From Actinomycetota bacterium (GTDB lineage Bacteria; Actinomycetota; Actinomycetes; Actinomycetales; Actinomycetaceae): DNA of 9,803 nt. Numbering within the stretch: position 1 is the stretch's first letter; every line of letters begins with the position of its first letter. Both the position numbers and the translations under genes were made by a program. This document shows positions 1 to 5,901 of this stretch, piece after piece. The notes beneath the pieces were generated by a model. That model was not told where the DNA came from. It saw only the letters and a program-made list of their open reading frames with translations, and did no database searches. The DNA lies in contig JAHYYD010000053.1 in NCBI GenBank assembly GCA_019425105.1, positions 1 to 9,803 on the forward strand, in the 5' to 3' direction.

Positions 1-1738
1 GCAGCCAGCCCGTCTCCTTCATGGCCTGGACGAAGACCAGCTCGGGGGACACGCCCTCGGCCACGGCCTCGTCGTAGACGATGGACGCGAAGTCACGGAT
101 CGTCGGCGCACCGCCGGCAGCGAGCGCGCTCGGGTAGCTGTAGCCCACCTGGTCCCAGGCGTCTTCCATCGCGTCGATGACCTCGGAGCGCGAGGCGGTC
201 GGCGCGCTCATGATGAGGCGCTGACCCGCGGCGTTCGTCACGGAGGCGCTACGATCGGCCGAACGAGAAGCCGCAGGAGCACCGCTGCCATCCGCGTAGC
301 CCAGCCAGGCGCCAGAGGAAGCGAAGTTGGATGCGCGGCCCTCAACGGTGACCGTGCCGGTCGCCATAGCACCCGAGTTCGGGTCCAGCCAGTACCAGGC
401 GCCATCGAGGAGCCAGCCGGTGCTCATCGCGCCGGAGGACTGCATGTGATACCAGGTGCCACCGACCTTGACCCAGCCGGTCATCATAGCACCGTCACCG
501 TCCAGGTAGTACCACGTGCCGCCGTCCAGGAGCCAGCCGGTGACCATCTGACCATTGGGCCGCATGTAGTACCAGCGGTTGTCATCCTCAGTCAGCTGCC
601 AGCCGGTGAGCATGCGCGCGTCGTCTTCGAAGAGGTACCAGGCGCCGTCAACGTTGGTCCAGCCGATCGCGGCCGCGCCGTTGGCGCGGAGCCAGTACCA
701 GTTGTCACCGTCCTTGAGCCAGCCGGTGGCCATGACACCGTCGGAGCCGAGGAAGTACCAGGAGCCGCCGTCCTTCACCCATCCGGTGGCCATATCGCCG
801 TCGGGACGCAGGTAGTACCACTTGCCGTCTTCCAGCTTCCAACCCGTCACCATGGCGGTGGAGTCGTCGAAGAAGTAGCGGCGTCCATTGATCGTGGACC
901 AGCCGCGGATCGTCCGCTTGTCGGCACCCGCCCAGTACCAGCGGCCGCCGGTGGAGAACCAGCCGGTCTTGGCGATGCCGTTGGAGATGAAGCTCCAGGA
1001 GTTGCCGTCTGCTCGCCAGGTGCCCTTGCTCAGGCCGTACGCCTGGGCGATGCCGGTGGCATCGGCGATGCCGATTGAGCGCACGAAGTTCGCGTCGTGC
1101 AGGAGTGCGGCGTCGGACGCGGAGGTTACGAAGGCGTGCTCGACGATGATGCCAGTCATGTTCTCTTCGCGGGCCTGGCGGATGATCGCGTAGTAGTCGC
1201 CGGTGGAGCCGTCCGGGTAGTCGTAGTAGGGGTTGTCGCGTGTCTTGATGCCACGGTCAGCCAGCCCGAGGCTGGTGAGCTGCTTCTGGATGGCATTGGA
1301 CAGGGTACGTCCCTGCGTGTGGGTGCCGTAGTTGTACGAGGAGGAGTTCCCGTACCAGACCTCGGCACCGTTCGCGATGGGCGAACCCGAGTTGAAGTGG
1401 ATGGAGACGAGGGCGTCCGCATCCGCCGCAGCTGCCATGTCGACGCGGCTCGACAGGTCGGCGCTGGTGTTTTCCGAGGGACGAGTGTCCGTCGTGCGGG
1501 TCATGACGACGCGCACGCCGTCATAGCTTTCCAGTTCTTCCTTCAAGGCCAGGGAGACCGCGAGGGTCAGGTCCTTTTCACGCAGGCCGTTGGCGACCGC
1601 ACCAGGGTCTGAGCCGCCGTGACCGGGGTCAATGGCGATCGTGATGCCAGCTGCGTGCGCCGGCGGCACGAGGGCCGATACGGCGGCACCGAGGGCCAGG
1701 ACGAGCCCGGCAACGATGGTCCTCCACGAGAAGCGCAT
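1..1738 (-). CDS. Secreted N-acetylmuramoyl-L-alanine amidase with GW-type wall-binding repeats and a glucosaminidase-like C-terminus (partial)
   Basis: The ATG at 1738 has an AAGGA ribosome site five bases upstream; 579 residues are visible before the gene leaves the left edge. Residues 1-29 form a signal peptide ending in AHA. Residues 31-235 are an Amidase_3 domain that cuts the amide bond between muramic acid and L-Ala of the stem peptide. The expected zinc ligands are visible as His40 (DPGHGG), Glu54 (GLREKDL) and His114 (SIHFNS), with the catalytic Glu200 in IIVEHAFV. Ten Trp-rich repeats follow at 239-461. After a Ser/Ala-rich linker, residues 515-579 (ASIVYDEAVAEGVSPELVF, then QAMKETGWL) resemble the beginning of a GH73-type glucosaminidase, with Glu575 as the likely catalytic acid. 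The protein would thus be a bifunctional wall hydrolase. The last domain is incomplete here, so its identity is less certain than the amidase. It is a separate transcription unit from the sugar genes. Confidence 0.93.
   Translation of the reverse strand, partial: MRFSWRTIVAGLVLALGAAVSALVPPAHAAGITIAIDPGHGGSDPGAVANGLREKDLTLAVSLALKEELESYDGVRVVMTRTTDTRPSENTSADLSSRVDMAAAADADALVSIHFNSGSPIANGAEVWYGNSSSYNYGTHTQGRTLSNAIQKQLTSLGLADRGIKTRDNPYYDYPDGSTGDYYAIIRQAREENMTGIIVEHAFVTSASDAALLHDANFVRSIGIADATGIAQAYGLSKGTWRADGNSWSFISNGIAKTGWFSTGGRWYWAGADKRTIRGWSTINGRRYFFDDSTAMVTGWKLEDGKWYYLRPDGDMATGWVKDGGSWYFLGSDGVMATGWLKDGDNWYWLRANGAAAIGWTNVDGAWYLFEDDARMLTGWQLTEDDNRWYYMRPNGQMVTGWLLDGGTWYYLDGDGAMMTGWVKVGGTWYHMQSSGAMSTGWLLDGAWYWLDPNSGAMATGTVTVEGRASNFASSGAWLGYADGSGAPAASRSADRSASVTNAAGQRLIMSAPTASRSEVIDAMEDAWDQVGYSYPSALAAGGAPTIRDFASIVYDEAVAEGVSPELVFVQAMKETGWL
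356..1024 (-). repeat. Ten tandem ~20-residue GW repeats (choline/glucan-binding type) inside the amidase gene
   Basis: Within the amidase, Trp follows Gly at residues 260, 280, 300, 320, 340, 360, 380, 402, 422 and 442. The period is 20 residues (60 nt), with one 22-residue unit. The typical unit reads like GWxxxxGxWYYLxxxGxMxT, the pattern of cell-wall-binding repeats known from choline-binding and glucan-binding proteins of streptococci and clostridia. The first two units are the most divergent (SFISNGIAKTGW and RTIRGW). Such repeats form a beta-solenoid that holds the enzyme at a wall polymer. The ligand in this organism cannot be read from sequence. Confidence 0.9.
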
Positions 1739-1743
1739 AGTGA

Positions 1744-1748
1744 TCCTT
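1744..1748 (-). promoter_or_regulatory. Ribosome binding site of the amidase
   Basis: On the minus strand AAGGA lies five bases before the ATG at 1738. This supports that start, which also gives a complete signal peptide. Confidence 0.75.
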
Positions 1749-1772
1749 CAAGTTGCTGATGTGACAGTCGCG

Positions 1773-1801
1773 ATTCTAGGTACTTATGGTGTAACTGTAA
1801 A
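1773..1801 (-). promoter_or_regulatory. Sigma-70-type promoter of the amidase gene
   Basis: Read on the minus strand, a -35 box TTTACA (1801-1796) is separated by exactly 17 bases from a -10 box TAGAAT (1778-1773). Each differs from consensus by one base. Transcription would begin near 1766, giving a leader of about 28 nt that holds the AAGGA ribosome site. The surrounding stretch is clearly AT-rich compared with the GC-rich genes on both sides. It is the only promoter in this window with a good -35 box, so the amidase is probably transcribed independently of the glycosyltransferase operon. Confidence 0.75.
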
Positions 1802-1817
1802 CATGAAAATAGTTACA
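1790..1817. promoter_or_regulatory. Candidate operator: 7-bp inverted repeat spanning the amidase -35 box
   Basis: TGTAACT at 1790-1796 and AGTTACA at 1811-1817 are perfect inverted repeats separated by 14 bases, so the arms are 21 bp apart, about two helical turns. The -35 box of the amidase promoter lies partly in one arm and partly in the spacer. A dimeric regulator bound here would affect initiation directly. The regulator is unknown, and no regulator gene is in the window. Confidence 0.45.
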
Positions 1818-1864
1818 TACATAAACTGATGCGAACTAAAACGATTGCTTTTCCGCATGTGAGA

Positions 1865-1907
1865 CGAGGCCTGGTCCTCGCACGAGCCCCTTCGCCTCCC
1901 CGGAGGC
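1865..1907 (-). terminator. Weak candidate terminator: two short hairpins after the glycosyltransferase stop
   Basis: Immediately at the stop codon, GCCTC and GAGGC pair around a four-base loop (1894-1907). A second stem, CGAGG with CCTCG and a six-base loop, follows at 1865-1880. Neither is followed by a clear U-tract on the minus strand, so these are not classic intrinsic terminators. The position between an operon end and an independent promoter makes some termination likely here. Confidence 0.3.
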
Positions 1908-3103
1908 TAAAGCGCCGAACGCACCACCGCGGCTGCTGCGCGCGACGAGGCCGAGACCGACCGGTGCTCGCGCACCCAGGTGCGTGCTCCATCGCGTCCG
2001 ACCCACGAGGCGGCCCCCGACGCGAGAGCAACCATGGCCTCGGCAATCTCATCGGCATCGAGAGAGCACGCGACGCCGAGGGTGCTCTGCTCGACGTCTC
2101 GAGCAGCCTGCCCGGGCCCGGCGTAGATGACGGGGGTTCCCTGCGCGAGGGAGGCGAGGATCTTCGTGGGGTAGGCGTAGTCGTAACCGCCCGGGCGCAG
2201 CGAGGCGAGCGTGGCGGTGGCTCGTGCCATCCACCGGTCGGCCTCCTCAGCGCTGACGGCGGGGATCATCTCGACGCCGGCCACGCCCCGCGAACGTTCC
2301 GCGAGGGCGTCCCATCCGCTCCCTTGCCCCACGAACGCGAGGCGCGCATCCCCGAGCCGCCCGCGCGCACGTTCAAAGGCGTCGACAAAGACCTCGGGGG
2401 CCAGCCACTGGGCGACCGTGCCCGCGTAGACGAAGACGGGACCTGAGCCGGCGGGGAAGCCGTCGGGCACCCCGGTGGCCACGGCCTCGGGCACGCGCAC
2501 GCCGTTGGGGACGACCGCAACGTCGCGGGCACCCAGCTCACGGGCGCGACTCGCAACCCCGTCAGAAACAGCGATGACGCGGCGCGCACCCCGCAGCGCG
2601 AAGGACTCCAGGCCAGCTACCGTGCGCACGACCAGGCCGGGAACCCCCGCGAGCGCGGCCGCGTCCGAGACGATGTCGGCGCAGTAGTACACGTAGGGAA
2701 CGCGGCGGAGCGCGCATGCGAGGCGCACGGCGACACCGGTCGTGGGCGGGGGCTCACAGACGACGACATCGGGGCGGGGGCCGACGAGGAGCCGGGCGAG
2801 GAGGGGCAGGTCGAAGGACATGTAGGAGACGTATCCTCGCACCGCGCCCGTGCGGTCGCGCAGGACGGGGGCACGGTGCACCTCGACGAGGCCGGGGCGC
2901 TCCCCTGCGTCACCGCTGGCGTTCTCGGAGGCTCGGGTTTCCTCGGCTTCTCGGGCGTCGCGGGCGACGGAGGGCGCCAGGCGCGAGGTGAGGACCCGGA
3001 CCGTATCGCCGCCCGCCGCGAGCGCGCGTGCGAGGGCCCCGAGGCGCAGCGCTGCGGCCGTGGGCTCGGGTGTAAAGGTTCGGGTCGCCAGAGTGACTAG
3101 CAT
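1907..3103 (-). CDS. GT4-family glycosyltransferase (WbuB-like)
   Basis: This 398-residue enzyme is a GT-B fold transferase that should move a sugar from a nucleotide donor onto a growing lipid-linked glycan at the inner membrane face. The N-terminal domain begins with TRTFTPEPTAAALRL, the usual opening of WbuB-like GT4 enzymes. The C-terminal domain has FVYAGTVAQW (224-233) and the nucleotide-binding loop YAYPTKILASLAQGTPVI (309-326). In most GT4 enzymes the residue after the KIL of this loop is the ribose-binding Glu; here it is Ala317. Residues 49-71 form a variable, charged insertion. The ATG at 3103 overlaps the last 7 bases of the dehydrogenase gene (ATGCTAG), so the two are probably translationally coupled. 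The reading frame stays open upstream to 3643, but that part is antisense to the dehydrogenase and is not protein-like. Donor and acceptor are unknown. Confidence 0.9.
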   Translation of the reverse strand: MLVTLATRTFTPEPTAAALRLGALARALAAGGDTVRVLTSRLAPSVARDAREAEETRASENASGDAGERPGLVEVHRAPVLRDRTGAVRGYVSYMSFDLPLLARLLVGPRPDVVVCEPPPTTGVAVRLACALRRVPYVYYCADIVSDAAALAGVPGLVVRTVAGLESFALRGARRVIAVSDGVASRARELGARDVAVVPNGVRVPEAVATGVPDGFPAGSGPVFVYAGTVAQWLAPEVFVDAFERARGRLGDARLAFVGQGSGWDALAERSRGVAGVEMIPAVSAEEADRWMARATATLASLRPGGYDYAYPTKILASLAQGTPVIYAGPGQAARDVEQSTLGVACSLDADEIAEAMVALASGAASWVGRDGARTWVREHRSVSASSRAAAAVVRSAL

Positions 3104-4401
3104 GTGGGGTTGGTTCCCCCGCCGATCGTGATGCGCGGGGTGCCCACCCAGGCCTCGGGCGAGGTGATGGCGCGGCCGTCGACGAGGAGTCGCACGCCCG
3201 GGAGGTCCGCGGGGGTCAGGTCCCGGTAGGCGGCATGGTCGGCCTGGATGATGGCGACGTCCACGGCCTCGCCGAGGTGGTAGGCCTCCCAGCCGAAGGC
3301 TGCCAGCTCCTCGTCGGAATAGAGCGGATCGTGAACGCTGACCTGCGCCCCAGCCTCGCGCAACGCGCCGAAGACGCCGAAGACGCCCGAGAACGCGGTT
3401 TCCTTGACCCCGCCGCGGTAGGCGGCACCCAGGACGGCGACGCGCAGGCCCGACAGGGATCCCAGGAGGGCTGCGGCGCGCGCGACCGCGTAGGCGGGCA
3501 TGGCGGCGTTGGCTGCGCGGGCGGCAGACACGACGGTCGCCTCGGGGTCCCCGGCCAGGTACAGGCGCGGGTAGACGGGGATGCAGTGACCGCCGACAGC
3601 GATGCCGGGCCGGTGGATGTGTGAGTAGGGCTGAGAGTTGCACGCCTCGATCACGCGCGCGACATCGATGCCGACAGCATCCGCATAGCGCGCGAACTGA
3701 TTGGCCAGGCCGATGTTGACGTCCCGGTACGTGGTCTCGGCGAGCTTGGCCATCTCGGCTGCCTCGGCGCTACCCATGGGCCACACGCCGTTGGGGCGCG
3801 GCAGGTCGTCGCGCTCGTCGAAGAACAGGACGGCCTCGTAAAAGCGAACGCCGCGCGCCTCGCCGGCCTCGCTCAGTCCACCCACGAGCTTCGGGTAGCG
3901 CGCCAGGTCGGCGAAAACCCGTCCGGTGAGGACGCGCTCGGGCGAAAAGACGACGTCGAAGTCGCGGCCCTCAACCAGGCCGGAGACCTCCTCGATGAGG
4001 GGCTTGTAGCGTCCGCGGGTCGTGCCCACGGGCAGGGTCGTCTCGTAGGAGACGAGGGTGCCGCGCGTCAGGTGCTCAGCCATAGAGCGGGTCGCGGCGT
4101 CCATGATGGTGAAGTCGGGACGGCTCTCATCGTCGACGACGAGGGGCACGACCATGACGACCGCGTCGGCCCCGGGGATCGCCTCGGCGTACTGCGTCGT
4201 GGCGCGCAGGGCACCGGAGGATGCGAGCGGGGGCAGGTACTCGGCGAGGTGCGCCTCGCCCGGGAAGGGTTCTTCTCCCCCGTTGATCAGGGCGACCACG
4301 CGGGGGTTCACGTCCACGCCGACGACGGTGTGCCCGCCGCGCGCGTAGTGCACCGCCAGCGGTAGACCGATCTTGCCCATGCCGACGACCGCGATGCGCA
4401 T
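3097..4401 (-). CDS. Nucleotide-sugar 6-dehydrogenase (UDP-HexNAc dehydrogenase, WbpA/WbpO/WecC-like)
   Basis: The 434-residue protein oxidises the C6 hydroxyl of a UDP-sugar to a carboxylate with two NAD+. The N-terminal Rossmann motif is VVGMGKIGLPLAVHYARGG (residues 5-23). The middle domain carries Lys219 and Asn229 in KLAETTYRDVNIGLANQ. The catalytic Cys273 lies in VGGHCIPVYP, a form typical of UDP-N-acetylhexosamine rather than UDP-glucose dehydrogenases. The C-terminal UDP-binding domain follows (VLGAAYRGGVKETAFSGVF, 323-341). Length is normal for the family. The ATG at 4401 has GGAAAGGGG five bases upstream. It is the first gene of an operon with the overlapping glycosyltransferase. 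The substrate could be UDP-GlcNAc or UDP-ManNAc; the oxidoreductase and aminotransferase at 8367-9803 favour UDP-GlcNAc, by inference. Confidence 0.92.
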   Translation of the reverse strand: MRIAVVGMGKIGLPLAVHYARGGHTVVGVDVNPRVVALINGGEEPFPGEAHLAEYLPPLASSGALRATTQYAEAIPGADAVVMVVPLVVDDESRPDFTIMDAATRSMAEHLTRGTLVSYETTLPVGTTRGRYKPLIEEVSGLVEGRDFDVVFSPERVLTGRVFADLARYPKLVGGLSEAGEARGVRFYEAVLFFDERDDLPRPNGVWPMGSAEAAEMAKLAETTYRDVNIGLANQFARYADAVGIDVARVIEACNSQPYSHIHRPGIAVGGHCIPVYPRLYLAGDPEATVVSAARAANAAMPAYAVARAAALLGSLSGLRVAVLGAAYRGGVKETAFSGVFGVFGALREAGAQVSVHDPLYSDEELAAFGWEAYHLGEAVDVAIIQADHAAYRDLTPADLPGVRLLVDGRAITSPEAWVGTPRITIGGGTNPTC

Positions 4402-4406
4402 GGGGT

Positions 4407-4415
4407 CCCCTTTCC
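4407..4415 (-). promoter_or_regulatory. Ribosome binding site of the dehydrogenase
   Basis: GGAAAGGGG on the minus strand lies five bases before the ATG at 4401 and supports this start. It contrasts with the divergent gene at 4474, which has no usable leader. Confidence 0.6.
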
Positions 4416-4440
4416 GTCTCCGGCCTCGTTGTTCCCCTCC

Positions 4441-4446
4441 AGTGTA
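4441..4446 (-). promoter_or_regulatory. Candidate -10 box of the dehydrogenase-glycosyltransferase operon
   Basis: TACACT on the minus strand fits the TANNNT pattern. It would start transcription near 4434, leaving a 33-nt leader that contains the ribosome site. No good -35 hexamer is seen 16-18 bases upstream, where the sequence is G-rich. Confidence 0.45.
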
Positions 4447-4461
4447 GTGCCCCGCCCCACC

Positions 4462-4467
4462 TACAAT
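4462..4467 (+). promoter_or_regulatory. -10 box giving a probable leaderless transcript
   Basis: TACAAT (five of six consensus bases) is followed by six bases and then the GTG at 4474. The usual start point, seven bases after the box, falls exactly on that GTG, and no ribosome site fits upstream. No -35 box is evident. The box lies in the 72-bp divergent gap, 15 bp from the opposing TACACT box. Confidence 0.6.
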
Positions 4468-4473
4468 GGGGGC

Positions 4474-5589
4474 GTGGATCGCGCGCTCAACCTTCTGCTC
4501 TACCCGTCGAACCTGGCCTCACCCGGCCGACTGGTGAAGATCGCGCGTTCGCTGTCCCCGCTCTTTTCACAGACGCACGTCGTCGGCATCGACCAGGGGG
4601 GCCTGCCCACGGACGAGGCCGTGGCCCCCACCGTGCGCCTCACTCGGATCCGGGGGGCTTCCCTGGGCGCGCCCCTGGGCGGGGTGAGGGTCGTCGGGGC
4701 GTGGGGCGCTCGCGTGTACCGGCGGTTCGCGAGGGAGCGCGTTGCGGCCGTCTCCGCGCAGAACCTCTTCCTGCTGCCGCTCGCACACGCGTTGGCGCGG
4801 CGCACGGGCGCGGTATTTGCTTACAACGCGCACGAGTTGGAGACGGAGACGGTGGGGTCGGCGGGGCTGCGCCAGCGCCTCCAGCGCGCCATCGAGCGCC
4901 GCTATATCCGCCGCGCGGACGTGGTGTCCGTGGTGAATGAGTCGATCGCACAGTGGTACCGCGAGGCCTACCCGGGCGTCGAACCGGTCGTCGTGACGAA
5001 CGCGCCGACGGGGACGGGCGGGGTTATCGACCTGCGGGCGCGGCTGGGGATCCCGGAGGGCGAGCTCCTGTACCTGCATTCGGGATACCTGGCGCCGGGG
5101 CGCAACATTCCCCTGATTCTGCGCGCCTTCGCTCAGGTGGGGGCGCACGTAGTCTTCGTCGGGGAGGGCGCCCTGCTGGACGAGGTCGAGCGCGCGGCCG
5201 CCGCACACCCGACCATTCACCGCCTGCCTCCCGTGGAGCCGGACCAGGTGCTCGCGATGACGCGCGGGGCTGACGTGGCGCTGTGCCTCATCGAGTCCGG
5301 GTGCATGTCGCACCGCTTGTCCACGCCCAACAAGATGATGGAGGCCTTCGCGGCCGGCACCCCCGCGCTGTGTTCTCCCCTGTCCGAGGCCCGCCGATAC
5401 CTGGGCGATCAGGCCGATACGTGGGTGCTCGAGGATCCCGAGCGCGACCTCGTGCGCGCGCTGGAGCGCATCACGCGGGCGGACATTGATGCCTTCACGT
5501 CCCCGGCGATCCCCACGTGGGAGGAGGGTGCCGCGCGGCTGCGCGAGGCCTACGAGCGAGCCCTCGCCGCGCGAGCGACACATCGATAG
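4474..5589 (+). CDS. GT4-family glycosyltransferase
   Basis: The 371-residue protein has the two-domain layout of GT4 (GT-B) retaining glycosyltransferases. Visible landmarks are FAYNAHELETE (115-125) near the acceptor side, the bridging segment RADVVSVVNESIAQWY, then LHSGYLAPGRNIPLILRAFA (201-220), and the donor-binding stretch STPNKMMEAFAAGTPALCSP (283-302), where Glu290 is the conserved nucleotide-ribose ligand. It should add one sugar to the polysaccharide unit in the cytoplasm; the specific sugar cannot be told. I choose the GTG at 4474 because it sits seven bases after a TACAAT box (leaderless start) and is followed by a normal beta-strand (LNLLLYPSN). The frame is open to a TTG at 4429, but the extra 15 residues would be encoded by the promoter itself. 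It is transcribed alone, divergent from the dehydrogenase and convergent with the flippase. Confidence 0.88.
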   Translation: MDRALNLLLYPSNLASPGRLVKIARSLSPLFSQTHVVGIDQGGLPTDEAVAPTVRLTRIRGASLGAPLGGVRVVGAWGARVYRRFARERVAAVSAQNLFLLPLAHALARRTGAVFAYNAHELETETVGSAGLRQRLQRAIERRYIRRADVVSVVNESIAQWYREAYPGVEPVVVTNAPTGTGGVIDLRARLGIPEGELLYLHSGYLAPGRNIPLILRAFAQVGAHVVFVGEGALLDEVERAAAAHPTIHRLPPVEPDQVLAMTRGADVALCLIESGCMSHRLSTPNKMMEAFAAGTPALCSPLSEARRYLGDQADTWVLEDPERDLVRALERITRADIDAFTSPAIPTWEEGAARLREAYERALAARATHR

Positions 5590-5726
5590 TTCCCCCAAAA
5601 TCTCGCAGGTAATTTGGGTTCACTAACTTTTCTTAGCATTCCTAAAAATGGCAGAATATCAAGGTTTTTAACCTTACGCAGAAATGGACCACATGGGAAT
5701 TGCATGCGACTTTTGGGGAAGAAGAG
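5590..5726. other. AT-rich non-coding block between convergent genes, with short hairpins
   Basis: This stretch is much richer in A and T than all flanking genes. It holds a perfect palindromic stem AAGGTT-TTT-AACCTT at 5661-5675 and a looser pair CCCAAA (5595-5600) with TTTGGG just after the glycosyltransferase stop. Neither has a U-tract placed as in a classic terminator. Both strands happen to be open in one frame through the block and into the repeats. There is no ribosome site, the codon use is foreign to the window and no protein family is recognised, so I do not call a gene. Its abrupt composition and junction with the tandem repeat suggest an inserted or conserved non-coding element. 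Confidence 0.5.
5661..5675. terminator. Short perfect hairpin between convergent genes (weak terminator candidate)
   Basis: AAGGTT and AACCTT pair perfectly around TTT. The stem is only six base pairs, four of them A-T, and is not followed by a run of T on either strand. A role in ending transcripts from the glycosyltransferase (plus) or flippase (minus) is possible only because of its position. Confidence 0.2.
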
Positions 5727-5901
5727 GTGTGTCACAAGGCCGGTCGGGTGTGTCACGAGGCCGCTAGATCGCCTGTTTCGCAAGGGTTTCACGAGGCCGG
5801 GTGGGGGTTTCACGAGGCCGGGTGGGCGTTTCACGCGGTCCGAGGCCGGGTGGGGGTTCCGCGAGGCCGGGTGGGGGTTTCACACGGTCCGAGGCCGCGC
5901 G
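5727..5901. repeat. G-rich tandem repeat array, 21-nt unit with 28-nt variants
   Basis: Units begin at 5727, 5748, 5786, 5807, 5828, 5856 and 5877, with a truncated unit at 5775. The core is GTTTCACGAGGCCGGGTGGG plus one further base. The first two units begin GTGTGTCAC in place of GTTTCAC. Steps are 21 nt, except that the 5828 unit is 28 nt long; it and the 5877 unit carry an extra 7 bases containing GGTCCG after the TTTCAC part. Units 5786 and 5807 are nearly identical. There are no unique spacers, so this is not a CRISPR array. The last unit runs into the 3' end of the flippase gene and supplies its TGA stop. The array sits between convergent genes, where many bacterial intergenic repeats accumulate. 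Function is unknown. Confidence 0.85.

Noticed and set aside
446..1078. Plus-strand repetitive open frame opposite the amidase repeats.
   Set aside because: Its periodicity is the antisense image of the 60-nt GW repeats.
3104..3643. N-terminal extension of the first glycosyltransferase reading frame by 180 codons.
   Set aside because: It lies antisense to the dehydrogenase, is Arg- and Pro-rich like a GC-rich shadow frame, and the GT4 domain begins properly at the ATG at 3103.
4429..4473. TTG start at 4429 for the second glycosyltransferase.
   Set aside because: The added residues would be encoded by the TACAAT promoter region and do not resemble the start of a GT4 domain.
4567..5598. Long minus-strand open frame opposite the second glycosyltransferase.
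   Set aside because: Its composition is that of an antisense frame in GC-rich DNA. It shows no family motifs, while the plus strand has clear GT4 motifs.
5550..5834. Minus-strand frame of 94 codons with PPGLVK and GLVTH repeats.
   Set aside because: It has no ribosome site or promoter, starts within tandem repeats, ends antisense inside the glycosyltransferase, and matches no family I know. It is kept only as part of the repeat-module finding.
5727..5901. Possible CRISPR array.
   Set aside because: Units are directly adjacent with no unique spacers, and no cas-like gene is present.
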